DNA of 64,000 nucleotides from Cyanophora paradoxa (Eukaryota > Glaucocystophyceae > Cyanophorales > Cyanophoraceae). The notes under the pieces are model-generated. The model searched no databases. It worked only from the letters and a program-made list of their open reading frames with translations, and was not told the DNA's origin. The DNA is taken from positions 434,001-498,000 of the forward strand of contig QPMI01000428.1 in the NCBI GenBank assembly GCA_004431415.1. Direction: 5' to 3'. Below, one piece after another: positions 10,970 through 22,800 of the stretch; the stretch's first letter is position 1; every line of letters starts with the position of its first letter. Made by a program: the position numbers and the translations under genes.

Positions 10970-12442
10970 GGCCGTTCGGGTCGCTGCGGCTCGTGCTGCC
11001 GGACGACGGCGTCATCGCCCGCCCCGGCAGCTTCCTGCAGATCCGCTGGACCACCCGCGGCATGCAGAACCAGGATCGGTCCGCCCGCCCCGCCCCGCGC
11101 CCGCCGCCGCCGCCGCCGCCGCCTCCGCCGCCGCCCACGCGTCGGCTCCGCGGGCAGCTTCTTCTTCGCGCTGGTGCGGGACAGCGCGATCCCCGAGACG
11201 CTCGCCGCCGGCCCGCCCGACGGCCTCCTCCTCGCCCGGCCCCTCGTCGCCCGCATCGGCGTCGAGTGGAACTACGGTCCGTCGCCCCCGCCGCCCCGGC
11301 CCCGCCCCCGCCCTGCGCCAGCCCGGCGCCCGCCCTCACCGCCCCCCAGGGAAGCTGAACTGGTGGATCCCGGCCTCGATCCTCCCCGGCAGCTACCGCG
11401 TCTGGGGTACCCCTTCCTCATTCAATTCCGCCGCCGCCTCCGGTTCGGCCCGATCTTCCCGCCCTGCCGCGCCCCTCGAGCGTCCCGGGCTGCGGCTCCT
11501 TCGCCCTGCCCCCGGCCTGCGAGGCGCGCGCGCGCGCCGGCCCCGCCCCTCCCCGCCCCCGGACGCCCGCCCGACGCCCCTCCGCTGCGCTGCGCTCAGG
11601 CGGCGTCGGACGGCTGCGGGGCCGGGGGCGGCGGGGCCGGACGGGGAAGGGGCGGGAGGCGAGGACGTGTGCGTCGCGCGGGGCGGCGCCGGCGGCGAGG
11701 AGGCGGAGCTCGCAGAGGCGTCCCCTGCGCCGCCTCAGCTGCGGCGGCGGGGCCGGGGGCGGGGCGGGAGGAGCGGGAGGCGGCGGGGCCAGACGGCGGT
11801 CTCGCGGAGAGCGGCGGCGGCCGCCCCCTTCACCGCCCGCGCCAGCAGCGGCAGGTCCGTCAGCCTGCACGCCCGTCCATCGTCGGGGGCGGGGCGGGAG
11901 GGGGCGGGCGGGAGGGCGGGGCGGTCTCGAGAGAGAGGGGCGCCTGGCAGGCGCCTGGTGGTCCGGAGACGCCGTCAGCGCCGAGAGGGCGCGCGCGAGC
12001 CCCCGCCCGCCCGCCCGCCCCCCCGCCCGCCCGCCGCCTCGCCGCTGACCGCCCGCCCCACGCAGGTCTCGTCGCTATCGGAGTCTCGGAGCCAATCGTG
12101 ATCGCCGGCGACGGGCCGGCCGCCGCGGCCGGCTCCCCCGGCTGCGTGGCGTGCGCCGCTTCGGACGGCGGGCCGCTCGTACATATACCCCTCAACGCCT
12201 CCGGCCTCCTCCTCACGTGCACCTCTTTCTCCCTTGCGCGCGGCCGCCAAATCGTCCTCGCTCGCAAACCCCGTGGTCGTACCCGCCGCCACCGTTCCCG
12301 CCGGGCTGGTCCATACTTACGTATACCCCCTTCTGAAGTCGACCCGTACGCGTTTATAATGAACTTTGGGCGCAGCTGCTGCTATAAAAGGTCCAGTTTG
12401 CGGACCCTGCGCATATGCATGCGCGCGGCGCCGTCGGCGTAG
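10970..12442 (+). CDS. Kre9/KNH1-like Ig-fold secreted or surface protein
   Basis: The exons follow the pattern of the Kre9/KNH1 N-terminal Ig-like domain (Ser/Thr-rich surface protein family). A first strand region reads LRLVLPDDGVIARPGSFLQ then IRWTTRG (about 10,978-11,068). A middle exon reads SFFFALVRDSAIPETLAAG (about 11,157-11,276). Next comes KLNWWIPASILPGSYRVWG (about 11,351-11,404). A final exon after a roughly 660-nt intron begins LVAIGVSEPIVIAGDGP (12,066 onward). The donor after RVWG is GTACCCC and splice phases match. No in-frame ATG was found before 10,970, so the start, and any signal peptide, is probably in an unseen upstream exon. The last frame stops at 12,440-12,442 and contains no clear GPI signal. 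Family assignment rests on a spaced pattern rather than strong identity. Confidence 0.4.
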   Translation, partial: GRSGRCGSCCRTTASSPAPAASCRSAGPPAACRTRIGPPAPPRARRRRRRRLRRRPRVGSAGSFFFALVRDSAIPETLAAGPPDGLLLARPLVARIGVEWNYGPSPPPPRPRPRPAPARRPPSPPPREAELVDPGLDPPRQLPRLGYPFLIQFRRRLRFGPIFPPCRAPRASRAAAPSPCPRPARRARAPAPPLPAPGRPPDAPPLRCAQAASDGCGAGGGGAGRGRGGRRGRVRRAGRRRRRGGGARRGVPCAASAAAAGPGAGREEREAAGPDGGLAESGGGRPLHRPRQQRQVRQPARPSIVGGGAGGGGREGGAVSRERGAWQAPGGPETPSAPRGRARAPARPPAPPPARRLAADRPPHAGLVAIGVSEPIVIAGDGPAAAAGSPGCVACAASDGGPLVHIPLNASGLLLTCTSFSLARGRQIVLARKPRGRTRRHRSRRAGPYLRIPPSEVDPYAFIMNFGRSCCYKRSSLRTLRICMRAAPSA

Positions 12443-13390
12443 CCTAAAGCTAGCCTAGTAGGCCTAGGCCTAGGCATCGCGATCGCGCGCGCCGTTTACA
12501 TACGAACGTAAATTTTAACGTTGAGTGTTTAAAGGCATCGCCGAGCCTCGGAGTCGGCCGCGGATTATCGATATCGGATCGAGCGCGCCTAGCTACAGGC
12601 CTTATTAAGCGAGCGTTTAGCTACCGTTCCGTAGTACTAGTACGTATATACCAGCTAAAGTACCGTGACAAGTATACGTACCACGTGTAATAGTACTAGT
12701 ACCCCTGTGCCTCTCGATCTAGATCTGACTCTGACCCACCGTAACGTTTTTGACTCCGTCTGCCAGGACCTTGTACCCAGCTTGAATTCCTCTTACGTCG
12801 ACGACTTCATGAGCTGTCATGGCCCTTGAAAGCTCAAGGCGGACCCTACATGAAAGCTCACGGTGAGCCGTGACGCTTTCGCCACAGCCGTTTTTGAACG
12901 AGTACTTTCGAGACAAAAAACCTCGACTCTCGGTCTGAGGCCGAGTTCTCGGAGATATAGATGAAAATGTCGTTTTTAATAATTATAATTAAGTGACTTT
13001 AAGTCAACGTTAAATCATAAACATAATCTCAATTATTATAATTATACATCAAAGTAACCTCATTTATTGACATAATTATATTGAAGCAATCTCAGATTTT
13101 TGAGCGATCATTGCACTTTCCGTCATTGCCGTCATTGCCGACTCAAAGTCAATCGCCGTCAACGGCGTCAAGTCGTCCACTCGTCGACGTCGTCGTCGAC
13201 TCGTCGACCAACTCCGACCGGTACAGTCTCGTCCGGGAGTCCGGGACTCCCCACGGTGGACCGTCGGTGCCACGGTGGTCCGCTTCTTCTTGCTATTAAG
13301 TATTGCTGCCAAGTCATGATCATCGATATCATGGCAATCATATCGATGGCATGATCAACGTTAACCTGCAATTATATAATTTTATATTGC

Positions 13391-13446
13391 AATGCCAACT
13401 TGCAAGTTGCAACTTGGCAATGCCAACTTGCAAGTTGCAACTTGGC
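13391..13446. repeat. Tandem 28-bp repeat, two copies
   Basis: The unit AATGCCAACTTGCAAGTTGC plus AACTTGGC occurs twice in succession. A related AACTTGGCAACTTGCAAGTT stretch reappears near 15,483-15,510. Confidence 0.8.
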
Positions 13447-13587
13447 AAGCAGCGATCGCGAGATCCTAGCCGCTGAGCAATTGATGCAATTGGTGCAAGT
13501 TAGCCTAGCAAATTATAAATTAGTGGCGAGATCGCGGCTATAGCTAGCTACAGCCGGCTATACCAAATTACTGCGTTCCATCGGCCT

Positions 13588-14040
13588 CGAAAATGTAAAA
13601 GTTTTGCGAAATTTTTAGAAAAGTTTTGCCCCGAAAGAATCGAAATCATCGTCTAAAGTGCTTCAAATCGCATTCAAACACGTCTTTAACATTGGTGTAC
13701 TCATGTTTATCGATCGCCGGCTTGTGAGAGCTGCTATCTGCACATGAAACCCGCCTGCCCGTGTTTCAAGGCCAAGTATCCCCCCACCCAACAGGAGCCA
13801 GAAGCCCAAAAACTCGCCTAGCTATAGGCCTTCCACGCTCAGAATAGCCTCAGATTGCCTTCTTCGTCGTTTATATCTTCATTAAACATCGCCTGAGCTG
13901 CCGCAAACGATACATTTCGGAGGATGAGGGGGGGTGGGGTGCAAAAAATTTCCAAACATTTTGGAGGCCCGAAACGGGGACCAAAACTTTTCTAAAAAGT
14001 TTTGCAAAAAGTTTTGCATTCTTTTTCCAAAAATTTTGGG
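13588..14040. repeat. Imperfect inverted repeat, possible MITE
   Basis: The left arm (about 13,588-13,633, AAAAGTTTTGCGAAATTTTT) is nearly complementary to the right arm (about 13,977-14,035, CCAAAACTTTTCTAAAAAGT). About 340 bp lie between them and contain no ORF. Clear termini and a target duplication were not found. Confidence 0.35.
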
Positions 14041-16463
14041 CGGCGAACCCTGGTCGCCATCAGGTTACGGTCCACTGACGCGGATCGCGAGTAAAATCGG
14101 AGTCATGCCTTCATGATTTCAAGGGCCTTGCAAATTGCAATTGGAATCAAGCCTTATCCGCTTATCCGATGATCCGATGATCCTGACTGAACTTATCCAG
14201 TCGACGCGTACCGTCGCGTACGTCCGTGGCGGGCCGACGGTCCGCCACGACGGTCACGCGTCCGATTGACGGTATAGATCTCCCATGAACTTTCATCCAT
14301 ATCCGACGTTGCCCCCCACCCGCTGGTTCCTGCAGCTGATGCCAGCGCCGCCGGCTCAGGTGGTCCGCTCAGTCGGCTGAGTCGACTCAGAGTCCGAGTC
14401 TGTTGTTCCGAATGGTTTCCCAAATTCCTATTCATCAAAAACCGACCTTAATAGAGGATTCTGGCAGATTGCGTCAACTTGAGCTTGAGATTCGAGTGCG
14501 CGAAAGCGTATCCTTTTTGGATTCGACCAATGGGCGTTCGTCCCTCTTCGGAGCCCCCAGGCAGGCCGGCAGGCTGCACGCTTGTATGCATAGCAGTCTG
14601 ACTTGACGGTTCAGATAACGATCCGCGACCTCCACAGGCTCGCTCTCAATCAGTGCGTCTGGGCCCTGGGACTGGCGCGGCTGGGATGCGCAGGCCTGAA
14701 TTTATAATGCGCGCATTGCACTTGATTCATGCGCCCCCAATTTCATGCTTTTTCTGCTGCATGTGGGCCATTAATTATAATTAGTGAGTCATAGTAACTA
14801 GCCTAAGAAATATGCGCGCAGATAATTATTATGCGCCCGCTATTTAGGTCCGGTAGCCATATTATAGCCACGCATTAATTTCAGGCGCATCAATTATAAG
14901 TGCTACAGAGTTGCACGGTCTATAATTACACCGTTTTACACGGTATGGAATCATTATGATCGATCCCAAAGTCACTGCGGGCTGACACGGACTCAATCGG
15001 TCCGACCGAGTCCGACCGTCTCCGACGTCGACGTCGACGCGTACCGCCGCGTACGGTCGTCGGTCGGCGTCGAGTCGCCGTCGACTCAGAGAGTCGATCG
15101 GATCGCGATTCGCGAGTCGATCGCGATTGGCGACGTCGACTCGCCGAACGCCGGCCTTGTCGGCCCAGGCCGGCGCCTACGCGGGCCCGGCCGCCGGGCC
15201 CAGTACTAGTTAGCCGGGCCCACTGGGCCAGGGCGGCAGGGCCCGGATCCTGAACTTCGGAACTCGGAAGAGTCGGAACTTCGGATCTTGGACCGCCTCG
15301 ATCAACCGTGGCAACATCAGGTCCTCCTGGCATGCGCATGCGCACCCCGGCCGCGGGCCCTCACGGACATATACACTGACACTATATCATATTATATATA
15401 TATATGATATATGCATCTACAGTACCAGGGCGCCGGGCGGAAACCAGCCTGCCGGCCCGGCGGCGGGCCCGGGGCAGGCCCCGGCCAACTTGGCAACTTG
15501 CAAGTTGGCAAGCGCCGCCGCTGCGCCGGCGCCGGCCGGGCGCCCCGCCGGGCCCGCCCGCCCGGGCCGCCGCCGCCGGCGGCCGGCGGCCAGCGCCGGC
15601 CGCCCATCGGCCTTCCCCCGCGGCCCGGGCCCAGGCTCAGGGGCCCGCGCGCCAACCCGGCCGGGGCGCCGGCCAGGGCCCGCCTGCCAGGCTGCAGGCT
15701 GCCGCTGGGCCACCTGCAGCCTGCAGCTGCTGTCAGGCTGAGGCAGCCCGGCCCAGTGAGGCAGCCCGGCCCAGGCTAGCGCTGCTGCCTGGCAGGCCGC
15801 CCCCAGGCCGGCCTCCCGCCCCGGGCCCCTGACTCAGTGAATTCAAAGGCCGCGGCCCGCGGGCAGCTGCAGGCTGCAGCCAGCCTGTAGGCTGCAGTTA
15901 AGCAGGCCTGAATTTTCGAATTCGAAGCGGCCGCGCATGCGCAGGCCTGCCGGCGCCGCCGCGAGCTGTCTGCAGCCTGGCAGCCGCTGAGCTTTCTTAA
16001 TTCTGCAGGCCCTGGCAGCCGCCCTGCAGCTGAGGCCAACATCAGCTAGCTGCAGCCTGCAGTGCAGGCCGCTGTATGCGCAGTGTTACGCACGCGTGCG
16101 TCGGCGCGTTCGACGGTCTGGCTTTGCACCAGGCCAAGGAGCTGCTGCTGCGGCTGTCCTCAGTTCGCATCATATAGACAGCCTAGTTTCGTCGGTAAGC
16201 GCTCAACGTTGAAGGGGCGCGCGTCTGCAGCTTCTTCCTGAGCTGGTACGCTTTTCGACCTCGCCGCTCCCAACGAGTCCGTTAAGAAGCTGGGCCCCTG
16301 GCCATGCATGGTCTCTAGATCTGGACTGACGCAGGCCGGCCGCAGTTGCGCATGCCAGCGGACTCGCGCCAGCTCTCGCTGTGAGGGCTCACATGATCAT
16401 GAGGCGCGCGCACAGGTGCGCCGGATTCGTGCTCGCCGAGTCAAACTTTCATTTCGTCATCCA

Positions 16464-16489
16464 TATATATATATATATATATATATATT
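16464..16489. repeat. (TA)n microsatellite
   Basis: A run of about 13 TA units, followed by a short duplication of the flanking TTCTGTCATTTCGTCATCCA/TATATATATTCTG segment. Confidence 0.9.
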
Positions 16490-16813
16490 CTGTCATTTCG
16501 TCATCCATATATATTCTGTGACTGCTTCTTCGTGCTGCTTCTGCGCCTGAAAGCGGCTCGCATGCGCAGAACGGGGGTTCTTCCCTGCACAGATACGGCA
16601 CCCATGGCCATGTGCGTAATCATACGTATACATATACATATACACGCTCACTGCATAGTACGCTTGCAATCGGAGCTTTAGATCTGCGCCTGTTTACATC
16701 TATATGCTCTCAATCTTCGTTAACGTTCGGCCGCGCCTGGGCTTACTTTATATATATGTGTGTGGTGTGCTCGCAGAAGTTCCGAACCGAACAGGCGCGG
16801 AGCGGCCGTGTAC

Positions 16814-19800
16814 ATGGCCCAGAGTGGCCGATGCAAACGCTTGCTTCTTCCAGTGCAAAAGCAAACGACGATCCTGCACTGTTTCGTGATACTCTCGGTG
16901 CTCGCAGCAGCAATGACAGCTGCAGCACCGCTATGTGCCCCCCCTCAAGCACTGGACGGAGCCTGCACCAACCATGCTTGCAAGAACGAGGGCTTTTACG
17001 TACGACTTCCACCTGTTACAGCTTTGACTTCATTCAACCTCGCATCATTATGATCTTCGCAGGTGGACACTGTGAAGGGTGTTGTCAAGTGCGTCAAGAC
17101 GTGTGAGACGCCGGGGACGACGCGCGTGGTGCGCGCGACTGATTATTCGGCGACTTATTGATCTGATACATATCAATGGTGTGACGCTGCGCATGCTTAG
17201 ATCGCCACGGGCATTTGCGAGGTGGCCGCTTGCAGACCCGGAGATGCCATCGCAGCCGGCACCGCGTGCGACTCCGACGCCACCTGCGCCAGCACGGACG
17301 GACTCTACGTGAGCACTTAACTATGCAGTACTATTCAGTGTCACTAGGAGAGACCCCCCCTTAAAGCTTACTACATACATGTTAGCTTCAGAGTTACACT
17401 GTTATCAATATTAGATCTCTATTAAGCTCTATCTCGATTAAGATCTCTCTCTATGTGTAAGTATACGTAGAGGCGAAACGTCTTCGAACGCAGTTGGATG
17501 GAACCGGACGCTGTGCAAGAACGGACTCGGGCATAGTCCAGAGGCTGCAGCGCTATTGGCGGCGATGGACTGGACAAGAGCACTTGTCACCGGCAGAGGT
17601 GCTGCGCGAACACTTCCACCGCCCGCTTCGAATCAATCAAAACTAATACTACGAGCGTCTCGCCTAGCAGGCCCCAACCCCGGCAGTGCGTACGGGCGCC
17701 GAAGCGTCTCATTCAGAAGCCGAGGTGCCGCTCGCCGTCCCCGGCCGGCCCCGCTCGAATTTTTGAGCCGCCGCACCTGAGATTTCGTGCGCCACCCAAA
17801 GAAGGTGCCGACCGCCAACACACGGAATGGACGCCGGAACTTGTTACAGGAAACCACGGTGCTGCCGCCCACTCAAATGTTCACGCCACAGGAGCTGATC
17901 ACCAGACCTCGTGCGCAGCCAACGCCAACAGAGACGCCGACGGAAACCCCGACGGAGACTCCCACGGAGACGCCGACGGAAACCCCGACGGAGACTCCCA
18001 CGGAGACGCCGACGGAAACCCCGACGGAGACTCCCACAGAGACGCCGACGGAAACCCCGACGGAGACTCCCACGGAGACGCCGACGGAAACCCCGACGGA
18101 GACTCCCACGGAGACGCCGACGGAAACCCCGACGGAGACTCCCACGGAGACGCCGACGGAAACCCCGACGGAGACTCCCACGGAGACGCCGACGGAAACC
18201 CCGACGGAGACTCCCACGGAGACGCCGACGGAAACCCCGACGGAGACTCCCACGGAGACGCCGACGGAAACCCCGACGGAGACTCCCACGGAGACGCCGA
18301 CGGAAACCCGACGGAGACTCCACGGAGACGCGACGGAAACCCGACGGAGACTCCACGGAGACGCCGACGGAAACCCGACGGAGACTCCCACGGAGACGCC
18401 GACGGAAACCCCGACGGAGACTCCCACGGAGACGCCGACGGAAACCCGACGGAGACTCCCACGGAGACGCCGACGGAAACCCCGACGGAGACTCCCACGG
18501 AGACGCCGACGGAAACCCCGACGGAGACTCCCACGGAGACGCCGACGGAAACCCCGACGGAGACTCCCACGGAGACGCCGACGGAAACCCGACGGAGACT
18601 CCCACGGAGACGCCGACGGAAACCCCGACGGAGACTCCCACGGAGACGCCGACGGAAACCCCGACGGAGACTCCCACGGAGACGCCGACGGAAACCCCGA
18701 CGGAGACTCCCACGGAGACGCCGACGGAAACCCGACGGAGACTCCCACGGAGACGCCGACGGAAACCCCGACGGAGACTCCCACGGAGACGCCGACGGAA
18801 ACCCCGACGGAGACTCCCACGGAGACGCCGACGGAAACCCCGACGGAGACTCCCACGGAGACGCCGACGGAAACCCGACGGAGACTCCACGGAGACGCCG
18901 ACGGAAACCCGACGGAGACTCCCACGGAGACGCCGACGGAAACCCCGACGGAGACTCCCACGGAGACGCCGACGGAAACCCCGACGGAGACTCCCACGGA
19001 GACGCCGACGGAAACCCCGACGGAGACTCCCACGGAGACGCCGACGGAAACCCGACGGAGACTCCACGGAGACGCCGACGGAAACCCCGACGGAGACTCC
19101 CACGGAGACCCGACGAACCCCGACGGAGACTCCCACGGAGACGCCGACGGAACCCCGACGGAGACTCCCACGGAGACGCCGACGGAAACCCCGACGGAGA
19201 CTCCCACGGAGACGCCGACGGAAACCCCGACGGAGACTCCCACGGAGACGCCGACGGAAACCCGACGGAGACTCCCACGGAGACGCCGACGGAAACCCCG
19301 ACGGAGACTCCCACGGAGACGCCGACGGAAACCCCGACGGAGACTCCCACGGAGACGCCGACGGAAACCCCGACGGAGACTCCACGGAGACGCCGACGGA
19401 AACCCCGACGGAGACTCCCACGGAGACGCCGACGGGAACCCCGACGGAGACTCCCACGGAGACGCCGACGGAAACCCCGACGGAGACTCCCACGGAGACG
19501 CCGACGGAAACCCCGACGGAGACTCCCACGGAGACGCCGACGGAAACCCCGACGGAGACTCCCACGGAGACGCCGACGGAAACCCCGACGGAGACTCCCA
19601 CGGAGACGCCGACGGAAACCCCGACGGAGACTCCCACGGAGACGCCGACGGAAACCCGACGGAGACTCCCACGGAGACGCCGACGGAAACCCCGACGGAG
19701 ACTCCCACGGAGACGCCGACGGAAACCCCGACGGAGACTCCCACGGAGACGCCGACGGAAACCCCGACGGAGACTCCCACGGAGACGCCGACGGAAACCC

Positions 19801-22800
19801 GACGGAGACTCCACGGAGACGCCGACGGAAACCCCGACGGAGACTCCCACGGAGACGCCGACGGAAACCCCGACGGAGACTCCCACGGAGACGCCGACGG
19901 AAACCCCGACGGAGACTCCCACGGAGACGCCGACGGAAACCCCGACGGAGACTCCCACGGAGACGCCGACGGAAACCCCGACGGAGACTCCCACGGAGAC
20001 GCCGACGGAAACCCCGACGGAGACTCCCACGGAGACGCCGACGGAAACCCCGACGGAGACTCCCACGGAGACGCCGACGGAAACCCCGACGGAGACTCCC
20101 ACGGAGACGCCGACGGAAACCCCGACGGAGACTCCCACGGAGACGCCGACGGAAACCCCGACGGAGACTCCCACGGAGACGCCGACGGAAACCCGACGGA
20201 GACTCCCACGGAGACGCCGACGGAAACCCCGACGGAGACTCCCACGGAGACGCCGACGGAAACCCCGACGGAGACTCCCACGGAGACGCCGACGGAAACC
20301 CCGACGGAGACTCCCACGGAGACGCCGACGGAAACCCCGACGGAGACTCCCACGGAGACGCCGACGGAAACCCCGACGGAGACTCCCACGGAGACGCCGA
20401 CGGAAACCCCGACGGAGACTCCCACGGAGACGCCGACGGAAACCCCGACGGAAACCCCGACGGAGACTCCCACGGAGACGCCGACGGAAACCCCGACGGA
20501 GACTCCCACGGAGACGCCGACGGAAACCCCGACGGAGACTCCCACGGAGACGCCGACGGAAACCCCGACGGAGACTCCCACGGAGACGCCGACGGAAACC
20601 CCGACGGAGACTCCCACGGAGACGCCGACGGAAACCCGACGGAGACTCCCACGGAGACGCCGACGGAAACCCCGACGGAGACTCCCACGGAGACGCCGAC
20701 GGAAACCCCGACGGAGACTCCCACGGAGACGCCGACGGAAACCCCGACGGAGACTCCCACGGAGACGCCGACGGAAACCCCGACGGAGACTCCCACGGAG
20801 ACGCCGACGGAAACCCCGACGGAGACTCCCACGGAGACGCCGACGGAAACCCCGACGGAGACTCCCACGGAGACGCGGACGGAAACCCCGACGGAGACTC
20901 CCACGGAGACGCCGACGGAAACCCCGACGGAGACTCCCACGGAGACGCCGACGGAAACCCCGACGGAGACTCCCACGGAGACGCCGACGGAAACCCGACG
21001 GAGACTCCCACGGAGACGCCGACGGAACGAGACAACCCGACGGAGACTCCCACGGAGACGCCGACGGAAACCCGACGGAGACTCCCACGGAGACGCCGAC
21101 GGAAACCCCGACGGAGACTCCCACGGAGACGCCGACGGAAACCCCGACGGAGACTCCCACGGAGACGCCGACGGAAACCCCGACGGAGACTCCCACGGAG
21201 ACGCCGACGGAAACCCCGACGGAGACTCCCACGGAGACGCCGACGGAAACCCCGACGGAGACTCCACGGAGACGCCGACGGAAACCCGACGGAGACTCCC
21301 ACGGAGACGCCGACGGAAACCCCGACGGAGACTCCCACGGAGACGCCGACGGAAACCCCGACGGAGACTCCCACGGAGACGCCGACGGAAACCCCGACGG
21401 AGACTCCCACGGAGACGCCGACGGAAACCCCGACGGAGACTCCCACGGAGACGCCGACGGAAACCCCGACGGAGACTCCCACGGAGACGCCGACGGAAAC
21501 CCCGACGGAGACTCCCACGGAGACGCCGACGGAAACCCGACGGAGACTCCCACGGAGACGCCGACGGAAACCCGACGGAGACTCCCACGGAGACGCCGAC
21601 GGAAACCCCGACGGAGACTCCCACGGAGACGCCGACGGAAACCCCGACGGAGACTCCCACGGAGACGCCGACGGAAACCCCGACGGAGACTCCCACGGAG
21701 ACGCCGACGGAAACCCCGACGGAGACTCCAACGGAGACGCCGACGGAAACCCCGACGGAGACACCCACGGAGACGCCGACGGAAACCCCGACGGAGACTC
21801 CACGGAGACGCCGACGGAAACCCGACGGAGACTCCACGGAGACGCCGACGGAACCCGACGGAGACTCCCACGGAGACGCCGACGGAAACCCCGACGGAGA
21901 CTCCCACGGAGACGCCGACGGAAACCCCGACGGAGACTCCCACGGAGACGCCGACGGAAACCCCGACGGAGACTCCCACGGAGACGCCGACGGAAACCCG
22001 ACGGAGACTCCCACGGAGACGCCGACGGAAACCCCGACGGAGACTCCCACGGAGACGCCGACGGAAACCCCGACGGAGACTCCCACGGAGACGCCGACGG
22101 AAACCCCGACGGAGACTCCACGGAGACGCCGACGGAAACCCGACGGAGACTCCCACGGAGACGCCGACGGAAACCCCGACGGAGACTCCCACGGAGACGC
22201 CGACGGAAACCCGACGGAGACTCCCACGGAGACGCCGACGGAAACCCCGACGGAGACTCCCACGGAGACGCCGACGGAAACCCCGACGGAGACTCCCACG
22301 GAGACGCCGACGGAAACCCGACGGAGACTCCACGGAGACGCCGACGGAAACCCCGACGGAGACTCCCACGGAGACGCCGACGGAAACCCCGACGGAGACT
22401 CCCACGGAGACGCCGACGGAAACCCCGACGGAGACTCCCACGGAGACGCCGACGGAAACCCGACGGAGACTCCCACGGAGACGCCGACGGAAACCCCGAC
22501 GGAGACTCCCACGGAGACGCCGACGGAAACCCCGACGGAGACTCCCACGGAGACGCCGACGGAAACCCCGACGGAGACTCCCACGGAGACGCCGACGGAG
22601 ACTCCGACGGAGACGCCGAGCCCAAGCCCCTCCTCGGAGATCCCGACGGAGACGCCGACTCCGAGTCCGTCGCCGAGTCAGACGCCGAGCCCAAGCCCCT
22701 TGCCCAGCCCCTCGCCCAGTCCTTCGCCTAGCCCGAGTCCGTCGCCAAGCCCGAGCCCCTCGCCCACACCGTCTCCCATTCCTCGACCGGCTCCTCCAGT

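Larger units (their letters stand above)
12443..16813. other. Long gene-free region
   Basis: No exon with family support was seen on either strand. The region alternates between AT-rich islands (about 12,960-13,090, 13,300-13,700, 14,700-14,900) and extremely GC-rich, GGCCGGGC/GCAGGCTGCAG-rich DNA (about 15,420-16,080). Repeats within it are listed separately. The last few hundred bases should contain the promoter of the giant surface-protein gene. Confidence 0.55.

Noticed and set aside
12719-12916. 65-residue minus-strand open frame in the long gene-free region
   Set aside because: No recognisable domain, no neighbouring exons with splice support, short length.
17844-22694. Three long minus-strand and two additional plus-strand proteins of about 1,500-1,600 residues
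   Set aside because: All are alternative frames of the same 36-bp repeat array, which has no stop in any frame.
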